In this document: piece by piece, positions 1-8,341 of the stretch
Layout: every line of letters begins with the position of its first letter
Numbering within the stretch: position 1 is the first letter of the stretch
NCBI GenBank assembly: GCA_021732605.1
Contig: JAKFUS010000037.1
Span: 1 to 58,610, forward strand
Length of the DNA stretch: 58,610 bases
Reading direction: 5' to 3'
Source of the DNA: Betaproteobacteria bacterium
GTDB lineage: Bacteria > Pseudomonadota > Gammaproteobacteria > Burkholderiales > SG8-41
Notes under the pieces: generated by a model
Databases searched by the model: none
What the model saw: the letters and a program-made list of their open reading frames with translations, nothing else
What the model was told of the DNA's origin: nothing
Translations under genes and position numbers: made by a program

Positions 1-159
1 GGATGGCCGCAAAAGGCCTAAAGTCTGCACCTCGACATTCAAATCGAGACCAGACAAAATCGCTCGTTTCCACATTCCAATCATCAACTTATAACCGTCT
101 CTCGTGAAAACGTTGGGACACTACTGAAAACATATATTTATTTACCTCTGCTCCCTTCT

Positions 160-1152
160 TCATTTATAGAGCGCCTCCCGCACCTTGCCGCGAAACACGC
201 GATAGGAAAACACCGTGTAACCGGCAATGCACGGCAGCACAATCGCCGCGCCCCACAGCATGAATGTCAGCGCGCTGTCATGGGATGCCGCATCCCAGAT
301 GGTCATACGATCAACGACCACATAGGGAAAGATGCTGTAGGCCAGACCGAGGAAGGCCAGCACATAAATCGCCACCGCGCCGGCAAAGGGCTTCCAGTCG
401 GCTACTTCAGGACGCAGGCTGCGCCACACCCAGATACCGGCGGCTACGCTCGCCATGGGCAGGATCATCAGCCACAGGATGCGCGGAAAATTGAACCATT
501 TGTCATACACCGTCGCGCTGGCCAGTGGCGTCGCAATCGACACCAGCGCCACACCCAGCGCCACCCACAACAAGCCCCACTTCGCCCACGCGTAGGCTTT
601 TTTCTGCAGCTCGCCTTCGGTGCGCAGCACCAGCCAGGTCGCGCCGAGCAGTACATAACCGCCGCAGACGCTGCCGCCGACGATGAAGGCAAACATCCAG
701 TACCCGAAACCGGACTCGAAACCGGTGATGTAGCGGCCGAGCATGAAACCCTGCGCAAGACTGGCCACGAATGAGCCGAACCAGAACAGCCAGTTCCACA
801 GTTCTGCATGCCAGCCCAGCGCCTTCATGCGGAATTCAAACGCCACGCCGCGAAACATCAGGCCGATCAGCATCACCGCCACCGGCAGATAAAGCTCACC
901 GAGCACCACGCCATGCGCTTTCGGGAAGGCCACCAGCAGCAGGCCGATACCCAGCACCAGCCAGGTTTCGTTGGCATCCCAGAACGGCCCGATGGATGCC
1001 ACCATCAGGTTCTGTTCGTCGGGTGTCGCCGCCGGCATCAGCATGCCGACGCCCAAGTCATAACCATCGAGCACGACATAGGCGAGGATGGAAATGCCCA
1101 TCAGCCCCGCAAAAATCATCGGCAGATCAAGGGACGACAGTTCAGGGTTCAT
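160..1152 (-). CDS. cydB: Cytochrome bd-type quinol oxidase, subunit II (CydB)
   Basis: Inner-membrane subunit II of a bd-type quinol oxidase, which reduces O2 to water with electrons from quinol. The 330-residue protein is strongly hydrophobic with about eight to nine membrane segments. It carries the family N-terminus (YVVLDGYDLGVGML at about residues 20-33) and the ETWLVLGIGLLLVAFP stretch. The ATG at 1152 is chosen because it overlaps the cydA stop in an ATGA arrangement, so the two are translationally coupled. The open frame continues upstream inside cydA, but that extension has no CydB similarity. No downstream CydX-type peptide is convincing in the 159 bases left before the window edge. 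Confidence 0.95.
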   Translation of the reverse strand: MNPELSSLDLPMIFAGLMGISILAYVVLDGYDLGVGMLMPAATPDEQNLMVASIGPFWDANETWLVLGIGLLLVAFPKAHGVVLGELYLPVAVMLIGLMFRGVAFEFRMKALGWHAELWNWLFWFGSFVASLAQGFMLGRYITGFESGFGYWMFAFIVGGSVCGGYVLLGATWLVLRTEGELQKKAYAWAKWGLLWVALGVALVSIATPLASATVYDKWFNFPRILWLMILPMASVAAGIWVWRSLRPEVADWKPFAGAVAIYVLAFLGLAYSIFPYVVVDRMTIWDAASHDSALTFMLWGAAIVLPCIAGYTVFSYRVFRGKVREALYK

Positions 1153-2471
1153 TTGAGCGCCTCCTGCTGCTCCGCACCCTTGCCGGCCATGTGTGTGATC
1201 ACCACAAAGTACGCCAGCAGCATCAGGCTGTAGGTCAGCACATAACCGGTGAGGCTGGCGCCGAGTTGCGCGCCGGAAATGTGGCCTACAGCATCCTTGG
1301 TGCGCAAAATACCGGTGACCAGCCAGGGCTGGCGACCGACTTCGGTGACAATCCACCCGGAGAGCGTGGCGATCCAGCCCGAAAAAGTAAATGCCGCGAA
1401 GGTCCACAACAAGGCGCGCGGCAACGGCCCGCCGCGGCGCAGCCGCCAGACGCCGAACCAAGCCAGCGCCAGCATGCCGACACCGATGCCGACCATCAGG
1501 CGAAAGCCGAAAAACAGCGGCGCTACCGGCGGCCGGTCCGGCTCGAATTCATTGAGTCCTTTCAGTTCAGCCTCGGCATCGTGTTTCAGCACCAGCGCTG
1601 CGCCTTTGGGAATCTCGATTGCATAATCATTCCGCCGTTCTTTTTCGTTGGGCAAAGCGAACAGCACCAGCGGCGCGCCCTTCTCGGTTTTCCAAATGCC
1701 TTCAATCGCGGCAATTTTTGCCGGCTGGTGCTGCAAGGTGTTGAGGCCGTGCAGATCGCCGACAAAAATCTGCAGCGGCGCCAGCACTGCAGCGACCAGT
1801 ACGCTGGCACGCATGGTTTTCATCGCGGAATCGTCACCCGGGGCGCGGAGCAGCCGCCACGCCGACAAGCCGGCAATCACAAACGAGGCAGTCAGCCCCG
1901 AGGCCAGCAGCATGTGTGTGAAGCGGTACGGAAACGACGGGTTGAAGATGACCGTGAGCCAGTCGCCGGCAATCAGCACGCCATCCACCGTGATGTGACC
2001 GACAGGGGTGTGCATCCACGAATTGAGCGCAAGTATCCAGAACGCCGACAGCGACGTCCCGACAGCCACCACAATGGTCGACAGCACATGCAGCCAGCCC
2101 GGCACGCGGTTCATGCCGAACAGCATCACGCCAAGGAAAGTCGCTTCAAGGAAAAACGCGGTCAGCACTTCGTAGGCCAGCAGCGGCCCGGCGATATTCC
2201 CGACCTTGTTCATGAAACCGGGCCAGTTGGTGCCAAACTGGAAACTCATGACAATGCCGGTGACCACGCCCATCGCGAAACTCAGCGCAAAGACCTTAAC
2301 CCATAGGCGATAGGTGACCAGCCACGCAGCATCGCCAGTGCGCTCGTAACGCACGCGAAAATACACCAGGAACCAGGCCAGCGCGATCGTCAGCGTGGGA
2401 AACAGAATGTGAAACGCAATATTCAGCCCAAACTGCGCCCGCGCGAGTAACAGGGCTTCGGTGCCATCCAT
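1149..2471 (-). CDS. cydA: Cytochrome bd-type quinol oxidase, subunit I (CydA, short Q-loop / CIO type)
   Basis: Heme-carrying subunit I of the bd oxidase. At 440 residues it is shorter than the E. coli protein of about 520, as in the cyanide-insensitive-oxidase lineage with a short quinol-binding loop. Visible hallmarks are an N-terminal heme-ligand His in NIAFHILFP (His21), a second candidate ligand His in FTHMLLAS (about residue 185) and the GRQPW signature (about residue 385). First gene of a two-gene cydAB unit. It is divergent from the copper cluster across about 165 bases, so both promoters should lie in 2472-2637. The CIO-type assignment rests on length alone. Confidence 0.95.
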   Translation of the reverse strand: MDGTEALLLARAQFGLNIAFHILFPTLTIALAWFLVYFRVRYERTGDAAWLVTYRLWVKVFALSFAMGVVTGIVMSFQFGTNWPGFMNKVGNIAGPLLAYEVLTAFFLEATFLGVMLFGMNRVPGWLHVLSTIVVAVGTSLSAFWILALNSWMHTPVGHITVDGVLIAGDWLTVIFNPSFPYRFTHMLLASGLTASFVIAGLSAWRLLRAPGDDSAMKTMRASVLVAAVLAPLQIFVGDLHGLNTLQHQPAKIAAIEGIWKTEKGAPLVLFALPNEKERRNDYAIEIPKGAALVLKHDAEAELKGLNEFEPDRPPVAPLFFGFRLMVGIGVGMLALAWFGVWRLRRGGPLPRALLWTFAAFTFSGWIATLSGWIVTEVGRQPWLVTGILRTKDAVGHISGAQLGASLTGYVLTYSLMLLAYFVVITHMAGKGAEQQEALK

Positions 2472-2601
2472 GGGCGTCCTCTACGGCGAAATTCAAGCTG
2501 ACCGCAGGGAAATCCTATATCACTTGCACCGCAGCCGCCACCGGTTACCGCACACGTTGAAGCCGTGAACTTTCCGCCCATCCGTCGGTCAATAGGGTTC
2601 G

Positions 2602-2630
2602 TTGCAGCAACCATTAAAAACTCATAAACT
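2602..2630 (+). promoter_or_regulatory. Candidate sigma70-type promoter of the copper cluster
   Basis: TTGCAG (2602-2607) is followed after 17 bases by TAAACT (2625-2630). Each box matches the consensus at four of six positions. The ATG of the first cluster gene is at 2638, so a start of transcription about 7 bases after the -10 would give a leaderless or nearly leaderless message. No CueR- or CopR-type operator was recognised nearby. Weak evidence. Confidence 0.3.
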
Positions 2631-2637
2631 GCAGTCC

Positions 2638-3009
2638 ATGAAGCACTTGCGACTGATTGCCGTCTGGCTGTTGCTGCTGACCCTGCCGATGCAGGGACTG
2701 GCTGCATTTGCGCCGTCGGCGCGCTGCGCCGATGCCCCGTCCGCACAGGCTGCCGCACACGGTAGCCATCAGGGTCATCATGACATCGCAGTACAAGCTC
2801 ATGACCATCCCGCAAATCAACTGCAGCACGACGATGGTCAGCCTTCCGACCAGGCCAACGGCCACTCCTGCTGTCATCATGTGTTTTCCGGCGCGCCATC
2901 GGCTTCGATACCCGGCATGCCGGCGCCGCCGCACGCAGTAACACCGCGCGTGTCACTGCTCACCACGCTCTACATCCCCGAACTGCCCCAGCGCCCGCCC
3001 CGGGCCTGA
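2638..3009 (+). CDS. Secreted His-rich protein, DUF2946/CopL-like (copper cluster)
   Basis: A 123-residue protein with a clear Sec signal peptide (MKHLRLIAVWLLLLTLPMQG). The mature part holds HGSHQGHHDIAV, HDHP and GHSCCHH clusters, suited to binding Cu or Zn in the periplasm. The general build (short signal peptide, a His-rich middle, one Cys pair) resembles the DUF2946/CopL group of copper-associated proteins, but I am not certain of the family. It opens the same-strand copper cluster that runs to 8779. The ATG at 2638 starts directly at the signal peptide. No strong ribosome-binding site precedes it. The metal role is inferred from composition and neighbours. Confidence 0.7.
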   Translation: MKHLRLIAVWLLLLTLPMQGLAAFAPSARCADAPSAQAAAHGSHQGHHDIAVQAHDHPANQLQHDDGQPSDQANGHSCCHHVFSGAPSASIPGMPAPPHAVTPRVSLLTTLYIPELPQRPPRA

Positions 3010-3111
3010 TCCCCTGTTTTCAGCAGCGTTCCGCGCTCCACACGCGGTCGCGCCTGCGTTTTCCTATTCGTTTGGGCCTTTGCACGCCCACAACCAGTAT
3101 TGGGGATCAAC

Positions 3112-3462
3112 ATGCAGTTGAAACTTGCTGCTTTATGGCTGGCCTGCGCCGCATTCGGCACGTCGAATGCAATGGCACAGCAGCGCGCCAACACCAATCC
3201 GGCAGACCCGCGGGCTGAAGCACCGCCGACGCGATACGAGTCGGCATTTACCGGCTATCAGTCGTTTCGCGATGAAAAGCTCGCACCCTGGCGCGAAGTC
3301 AATGACGAAGTCGGTCGCATCGGCGGCCAGATCGGCATCTTCGGCGGCGCACACGCCGGACACGGTGGCGGCAGAAGCGTTGAGAACACTCTCGCTCCGG
3401 CGGCGACTCCGCAAAAGCCCACGCCGATGCATGGGCCAGGCCATCAAGGAATGAAAAAATGA
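3112..3462 (+). CDS. Small secreted His/Met-rich protein of the copper cluster
   Basis: Unrecognised 116-residue protein with a signal peptide (MQLKLAALWLACAAFGTSNAM, cleavage near AMAQQ). The mature region is hydrophilic. It carries an AHAGHGGG stretch and ends in MHGPGHQGMKK, both plausible copper-binding segments. The ATG at 3112 follows a GGGGA ribosome-binding site. The stop overlaps the start of the TolC-like gene (ATGA at 3459), so the two are probably translated together. Similar small ORFs are often found between copper efflux and multicopper-oxidase genes, but no biochemical function can be assigned from sequence. Confidence 0.7.
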   Translation: MQLKLAALWLACAAFGTSNAMAQQRANTNPADPRAEAPPTRYESAFTGYQSFRDEKLAPWREVNDEVGRIGGQIGIFGGAHAGHGGGRSVENTLAPAATPQKPTPMHGPGHQGMKK

Positions 3463-4892
3463 GTTCATCAAATCAAACCACCCGCCATCCAATGCGAACC
3501 GCAACCACCCTTTGCGTGCTGGTATTTCTGGGCGGCTGCGCAACGTTCTCGAAAGACAACGGCTTGGGAAGCGTGCAAAGCGCAACCAAGGCACGCGGAC
3601 TCGAACAGGACGTGCAGTGGATCAAGACTGAACAGGACGCCGAAAAAGCCCGTACCGCGGTCAAAAAACTGCTGGCGGCTCCGCTGACCGCCGATACCGC
3701 GGTGCAGATTACGCTGCTCAACAACCGCGGCCTGCAGGCCACCTATGCCGAACTCGGCATCGCCGAGGCGGATGTGGTTCAAGCCGGGAGGTTGACCAAC
3801 CCCGGCTTCACCTTCGAGCGCCTGCATCGCGGCGATGATGTTTCGATTGACCGCACCTTCCTGTTCAACATCCTCGGCCTGATCACGATGCCGATCCGCA
3901 CCGACCTCGAGAAAAAACGCTTTGCATTGACCCAAGGACGCGTCGCCGCAGAAACATTGCAGACCGCGGCAGATACGCGTCGTGCCTGGCATTCAGCGGT
4001 GGCCGCGCAGGAGTCCGTGAAATACATGGAACAGGTGCGGATGGCCGCGGAAAGCAGCGCCGAGCTGGCGCGCCGGATGGCGGCCGTCGGCAACTTCAGC
4101 AGGCTGGATCAGGCGCGCGAGCAGTCGTTTTATGCCGAAGCCACAGCCCAGCTGGCGCGCACAAAACAGCAGGCACTGGCTGAACGCGAGCGGCTCACCC
4201 GTTTGCTGGGGCTGTGGGGCGAAGATATCCGTTTCAGTTTGCCCGAGCGTCTGCCCGATCTGCCCAAAGCACCGAGAGAAATTGCTGATCTCGAATCCAC
4301 TGCCCTCCGCCAGCGCCTCGACGTCCAGGGCGCCATGCAGGAAGCGGAGAACATCGCCGCCTCGATGGGGCTGACCAAGGCGTCCGGTTTCATCAACGTC
4401 TTGGAAGTCGGCTACCGCCGCAACAGCGAAACCGGCCAGCCGCGCCAGACCGGTTACGAAATCGAGTTGCGGCTGCCGATCTTCGACTGGGGCAGCGCCC
4501 GCGTCGCGCGCGCCGAATACACCTATATGCAGGCGGTCAATCGCGCAGCCGATACTGCCGTCAGGGCCCGCTCCGAAGTACGCGAGGCCTACTCCGCGTA
4601 CCGCACTGCGTACGACCTGACCAAACATTACCGCGACGAAATCGTGCCGCTGAGGAAACGCATCTCGGAAGAAAACCTGCTGCGCTACAACGGCATGCTG
4701 ATCAGCGTGTTTGAACTGCTGGCCGACGCCCGCCAGCAGGTCGGCAGTGTCAACGCCTACATCGAAACCCTGCGCGATTACTGGCTCAGTGAAACCAGTC
4801 TCAATCTCGCGCTGAACGGCAAATCACCGGGCGCCATGAGTCTCGGCGCAAGCAGCGGTATGCAGGCCGCCGCAGATGCACCCGGCCACTGA
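3459..4892 (+). CDS. TolC/CusC-type outer-membrane efflux lipoprotein
   Basis: A 477-residue outer-membrane factor of the TolC family, expected to form a trimeric channel for export out of the periplasm. A lipobox (FLGGC) ends the signal sequence, and two long alternating-helix halves follow, with AYSAYRTAYDLTKHYRDEI in the second. The start at 3459 gives an ATGA overlap with the previous gene. An internal ATG at 3492 would begin right at the signal peptide and cannot be excluded. No RND pump or membrane-fusion gene is adjacent, so any partner pump must be encoded elsewhere. Copper as substrate is inferred from context. Confidence 0.88.
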   Translation: MSSSNQTTRHPMRTATTLCVLVFLGGCATFSKDNGLGSVQSATKARGLEQDVQWIKTEQDAEKARTAVKKLLAAPLTADTAVQITLLNNRGLQATYAELGIAEADVVQAGRLTNPGFTFERLHRGDDVSIDRTFLFNILGLITMPIRTDLEKKRFALTQGRVAAETLQTAADTRRAWHSAVAAQESVKYMEQVRMAAESSAELARRMAAVGNFSRLDQAREQSFYAEATAQLARTKQQALAERERLTRLLGLWGEDIRFSLPERLPDLPKAPREIADLESTALRQRLDVQGAMQEAENIAASMGLTKASGFINVLEVGYRRNSETGQPRQTGYEIELRLPIFDWGSARVARAEYTYMQAVNRAADTAVRARSEVREAYSAYRTAYDLTKHYRDEIVPLRKRISEENLLRYNGMLISVFELLADARQQVGSVNAYIETLRDYWLSETSLNLALNGKSPGAMSLGASSGMQAAADAPGH

Positions 4893-4910
4893 TTATTCCA
4901 GGAGACCACG

Positions 4911-5465
4911 ATGAATTACTCACTACTGTTTGCTGCCGCACTCGCCATTCTGCTGCCCGGCCTCGCCATTGCTCAGCACTCCGGTTATGCCGGGCAGGAA
5001 CAACGCATCATCAAAGCGCTGTCCGCCGAGGAAACACAGCAATATCTTTCAGGCGCCGGCATGGGCTACGCCCGTGCGGCAGAGCTCAACCGCTATCCCG
5101 GCCCGATGCATGTACTCGAGCTCGAAAAACCGCTTGCACTCACTGCCGGGCAACGGGTCGCTACGCAACAGTTGATGGACACTCATAAAACCGAAGCGCG
5201 CACCATTGGCGCCCGGCTGATCACCGCCGAGCAGGATCTCGACCGGTTGTTCGCTGACAGCGCCATCACCCAGGCCGCGCTGGCACAGCAGGTGCAAACC
5301 GTCGCCGCGCTGCGTGGCGAGTACCGGCTGTCGCACCTCGAAACCCATCGCCAGATGCGCACCCTGCTGACCCCGCATCAGGTCATGCAATACGACCAGT
5401 TGCGTGGTTACACCGATGGCAATGCCCATGAATCCCGGCCGCGCCACAACGCGCCGCATCACTGA
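4911..5465 (+). CDS. Periplasmic Spy/CpxP/ZraP-like metal-stress protein
   Basis: A 184-residue exported protein with a signal peptide ending near AIAQH. The mature part is predicted all-helical, with the heptad-like stretches AGQRVATQQLMDTHKTEA and LETHRQMRTLLTPHQVMQY. This is the pattern of Spy/CpxP-type chaperones (LTxxQ elements: ALTAGQ and LLTPHQ). The tail ends in a His-rich segment (HNAPHH). AGGAG is positioned 7 bases upstream of the ATG. It lies between the TolC-like gene and the multicopper oxidase, with short gaps, so it is most likely part of the copper operon, acting as a periplasmic chaperone or metal buffer. Confidence 0.75.
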   Translation: MNYSLLFAAALAILLPGLAIAQHSGYAGQEQRIIKALSAEETQQYLSGAGMGYARAAELNRYPGPMHVLELEKPLALTAGQRVATQQLMDTHKTEARTIGARLITAEQDLDRLFADSAITQAALAQQVQTVAALRGEYRLSHLETHRQMRTLLTPHQVMQYDQLRGYTDGNAHESRPRHNAPHH

Positions 5466-5476
5466 TCGGACATCCC

Positions 5477-6868
5477 ATGAATAACAGACGAAACTTTCTG
5501 CGCGCTGGCGGCGCCCTGCTCGGCGCCGCTGCAGTCAGCCGCGCGGCACAGGGCGCGGTACCTGAAGCGCCGATGCAAACCAAAGCCGAGATGCAGCAAC
5601 CGCTGGTGCCGCCGAACGGCCGGCCATATCAGCCGGTGGCGACGCTGAACGGGTGGACCCTGCCCTGGCGCATGAACAACGGCTGGAAAGAATTCCACCT
5701 CGTCGCCGAACCGGTGCGCCGGCAGATGGCCCCCGGCATGACCGCGCACCTGTGGGGCTACAACGGCCAGTCGCCGGGCCCGACCATTGAGTGTGTCGAG
5801 GGCGACAAGCTGCGCATTTTCGTCACCAACAAACTGCCCGAACACACGACCATCCACTGGCACGGCATCCTGTTGCACAACGGCATGGACGGCGTCGGCG
5901 GGCTGACACAGCCGCAGATTCCAGTCGGCAAAACCTTTGTCTATGAATTCGAGATGAAAAAATCCGGCACCTTCATGTACCACCCGCATGCCGATGAAAT
6001 GGTGCAGATGGCCATGGGCATGATGGGATTTTTCGTGGTGCATCCGAAGAATCCCAGTTTCATGAAAGTGGATCGCGACTTCGTGTTCCTGATCAATGCC
6101 TACGACATCGCTCCAGGCGCCTACACCCCGAAAATCGCGACCATGACCGACTTCAACCTGTGGTCATGGAACAGTCGCGTATTTCCGGGCATCGACCACT
6201 TTGTCGTCCGCAAGGGAGACAGGGTGCGCATCCGTTTCGGCAACCTGACCATGACCAACCATCCGATCCACATGCACGGCTACGATTTCGAAGTGACCTG
6301 CACCGACGGCGGCTGGGTGCCGAAAAGCGCACGCTGGCCGGAAGTCACAGTGGATGTGGCGGTCGGCCAGATGCGGGCGTTTGAGTTCGTCGCTGATACG
6401 CCCGGTGACTGGGCCATCCATTGCCACAAGTCGCACCACACGATGAACGCAATGGGCCACAACGTGCCGACGATGATCGGCGTCGATCATCGCGGCATCG
6501 CGCAGAAGATCATCAACCTGGTGCCGGACTACATGGTGATGGGCGAACGCGGCATGGCCGACATGGGAGAGATGGAAATGCAGATTCCGGACAATACGCT
6601 GCCGATGATGACCGGCACCGGACCGTTCGGCGCGATCGAGATGGGCGGCATGTTCAGCGTGGTCAAAGTGCGCGAGGGACTGGCGCGGAACGATTACAAG
6701 GATCCGGGCTGGTACCAACATCCACCGGGAACAGTGGCCTCTGAATGGACCGGCGCGCCACCGGTTGCGGAACGCCCGAAATCCGCACCTCAGGCTGCCG
6801 CCAAGCCAGCCACCCCCGAACGTGAGGTCCGAGTACGGAAACCCGCCGGCGGTCATGCGGGCCATTAA
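5477..6868 (+). CDS. Multicopper oxidase (copper-resistance type)
   Basis: A 463-residue periplasmic multicopper oxidase, probably oxidising Cu(I) to the less toxic Cu(II). The N-terminus (NNRRNFLRAGGALLGAAAV) is a Tat signal. All four copper-site motifs are present: HWHG (about residue 124), HPHAD (about 170), HPIHMHG (about 262), and HCHKSHH with downstream AMG (about 315). A Met-rich segment around residues 355-385 (MVMGERGMADMGEMEM) resembles copper-loading regions in CopA/CueO-type enzymes. Starts 12 bases after the preceding stop. The C-terminal extension, rich in Ala, Pro and Lys, is probably unstructured. Confidence 0.93.
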   Translation: MNNRRNFLRAGGALLGAAAVSRAAQGAVPEAPMQTKAEMQQPLVPPNGRPYQPVATLNGWTLPWRMNNGWKEFHLVAEPVRRQMAPGMTAHLWGYNGQSPGPTIECVEGDKLRIFVTNKLPEHTTIHWHGILLHNGMDGVGGLTQPQIPVGKTFVYEFEMKKSGTFMYHPHADEMVQMAMGMMGFFVVHPKNPSFMKVDRDFVFLINAYDIAPGAYTPKIATMTDFNLWSWNSRVFPGIDHFVVRKGDRVRIRFGNLTMTNHPIHMHGYDFEVTCTDGGWVPKSARWPEVTVDVAVGQMRAFEFVADTPGDWAIHCHKSHHTMNAMGHNVPTMIGVDHRGIAQKIINLVPDYMVMGERGMADMGEMEMQIPDNTLPMMTGTGPFGAIEMGGMFSVVKVREGLARNDYKDPGWYQHPPGTVASEWTGAPPVAERPKSAPQAAAKPATPEREVRVRKPAGGHAGH

Positions 6869-6895
6869 TTATTATTAAAAATCAAGGAGTTATAT

Positions 6896-7384
6896 ATGAA
6901 AATCCGTCCCGCGTTTATCGCCGCGCTGATCATGGTCACAGCCCCCGCAGCCTGGGCGCACAGTGACGCCAAAAACCCGGCTGCCGCCAAAAAAACCATC
7001 TCTACCGAGGAAAAAGCTTTCGGCCGCGAAGGCGACCCGAAAAAGGCCGTGCGCACCGTCAATGTCGACATGAGCGACAAAATGCGTTTCACCCCGGACA
7101 CACTCACCATCAAACAGGGCGAGACCATCAAGTTCGTAGTCAAGAATTCCGGCAAGACCATGCATGAGTTTGTGCTCGGTACCCTGAGCGAACTGAAGGA
7201 ACACGCCAAGCTGATGCAGAAGTTTCCGGGCATGGAGCACGATGAGCCGTATATGGCGCATGTCGCGCCAGGCAAAACCGAAACCATTATCTGGCAATTC
7301 ACCAAAGCGGGGAATTTTAATTTCGGCTGCCTGCTGCCCGGCCATTTCGAGGCCGGCATGGTCGGCAATGTTGCCGTCAAATGA
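6896..7384 (+). CDS. Periplasmic cupredoxin (type I copper protein, CopI-like)
   Basis: A 162-residue exported blue-copper protein. After a signal peptide (cleavage near AWAH), the cupredoxin fold runs from about residue 45 to the end. Type I ligands are visible: His in TMHEF, then Cys, His and Met in FGCLLPGHFEAGM. An acidic, His/Met-bearing insertion (FPGMEHDEPYMAH) lies between strands. A strong AAGGAG site precedes the ATG. It follows the multicopper oxidase by 27 bases, which fits a role as electron acceptor or copper carrier for that enzyme. The role is inferred from context. Confidence 0.88.
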   Translation: MKIRPAFIAALIMVTAPAAWAHSDAKNPAAAKKTISTEEKAFGREGDPKKAVRTVNVDMSDKMRFTPDTLTIKQGETIKFVVKNSGKTMHEFVLGTLSELKEHAKLMQKFPGMEHDEPYMAHVAPGKTETIIWQFTKAGNFNFGCLLPGHFEAGMVGNVAVK

Positions 7385-7409
7385 ACCCGTCCTCCCGGCA
7401 AGCATTGAT

Positions 7410-7441
7410 CCGCTGCGCGAACTTAATACATGGCGCAGCGG
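7410..7441 (+). other. Intergenic hairpin between cupredoxin and cusF
   Basis: CCGCTGCGC (7410-7418) and GCGCAGCGG (7433-7441) form a perfect 9-bp stem around a 14-base loop. No U-run follows (TCTATTC), so it is not a classical intrinsic terminator. It could act as an mRNA stability or processing element between the upstream metalloprotein genes and the chaperone/redox genes. Confidence 0.45.
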
Positions 7442-7497
7442 TCTATTCTTAAACCGAAAAAAAACATCCAGTTGCTTAGCTTACAAAGGCTTACATC

Positions 7498-7845
7498 ATG
7501 AACCGCAGCGCTCTTATTCTCGCTTCAACTGTTTTTTCCCTGACCGCCCTGCCGCTGGGCGCGCAGACGACCGATCACAAAGCTCATCATCCTGAAGCAG
7601 GCAAAGTGGCACAGACTGCCGCTCCAATGACCGACGGCGAAATCCGCAAAGTCGACATGGACGCCAAAAAAATCACCATCCGCCATGGCGCGATCGAGAA
7701 TCTCGGCATGCCGCCGATGACCATGGTGTTCCAGGTCAAGGATCCAGCACTGCTGCAAAAAGTAAAAACCGGAGACAAGGTCAAGTTCCTCGCCGAGAAA
7801 ACCGGCGGCGCGTACACGGTGCTGCAGATTGAACCTGCAAAATAA
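7498..7845 (+). CDS. cusF: CusF-like periplasmic copper chaperone
   Basis: A 115-residue exported protein whose domain (about residues 45-113) matches the CusF small beta-barrel: GEIRKVD, KITIRHG and NLGMPPMTMVF. In E. coli CusF, Cu(I) is held by His36, Met47 and Met49 with Trp44 capping. Here the His (IRHG) and both Met (MTM) are present, and the Trp position appears to be Met (GMPPMTM). A His pair region (DHKAHH) follows the signal peptide. It would deliver copper to an efflux complex or the neighbouring copper proteins. The preceding gap of 113 bases contains a hairpin. Confidence 0.88.
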   Translation: MNRSALILASTVFSLTALPLGAQTTDHKAHHPEAGKVAQTAAPMTDGEIRKVDMDAKKITIRHGAIENLGMPPMTMVFQVKDPALLQKVKTGDKVKFLAEKTGGAYTVLQIEPAK

Positions 7846-7903
7846 TCAGCGATGGCCACAGTGTGACTCAGCGCAGTAAAGCAAGCACGTAAGGCAGAAA
7901 TCC

Positions 7904-8296
7904 GTGTCTCGAATCAGTGCCTCATTGCGAAAGTTCCACGCCGGCGCCAAGCAACGGTTTTATCCACTCGCCGCATTGGTATTGCTAAGCCTGCTGCTGG
8001 CAGGACTGCCAGCAGCCCGGGAATTTTTCTCCGGGTCGGCGGTAGCGGAGGAGCATGGACAGTACAACAAAAGTCCGGTCATCATGTACAGCACCCCCTG
8101 GTGCCCGTACTGCAAAAAGGCGCGCGAGTATTTCAAGCGTCATCGGTTCAGCTATGTCGAATACGATATCGAGGCCTCGGCGGCAAATCTTGAGAATTTT
8201 CGCGCCCTCAACGGCCACGGCGTACCATTGATCCTGGTCGGAGACCGGCGCATGCAGGGCTTCAGCCCGCAGTCGTTCGAAGCGCTGCTGAAGTAA
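7904..8296 (+). CDS. Membrane-anchored periplasmic glutaredoxin-like protein
   Basis: A 130-residue protein with one N-terminal membrane segment (about residues 20-40) and a glutaredoxin domain (about 56-130). It has the classical CPYC active site in STPWCPYCKKA, the GVPLI cis-Pro motif and a GFSP segment. The anchor places the domain in the periplasm. GTG start at 7904. It lies directly upstream (45 bases) of the DUF411 gene with the in-frame TGA. A thiol-disulfide enzyme here could keep Cys or selenocysteine residues of the neighbouring copper proteins reduced. That pairing is inferred. Confidence 0.85.
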   Translation: MSRISASLRKFHAGAKQRFYPLAALVLLSLLLAGLPAAREFFSGSAVAEEHGQYNKSPVIMYSTPWCPYCKKAREYFKRHRFSYVEYDIEASAANLENFRALNGHGVPLILVGDRRMQGFSPQSFEALLK

Positions 8297-8341
8297 GCTT
8301 CGGACTGACAGCATCTTTCGCCTTCCTGATGGAGTGATGAC

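Noticed and set aside
1-120. A short minus-strand frame downstream of cydB as a possible CydX
   Set aside because: It starts MIGMWKRAIL and runs out of the window, and it lacks the short hydrophobic WYFxW-type pattern of CydX.
771-2306. A 511-codon plus-strand open frame opposite cydAB
   Set aside because: It lies antisense to two clearly conserved genes, has no recognisable domain and the Arg/His/Gln-rich composition typical of GC-rich shadow frames.
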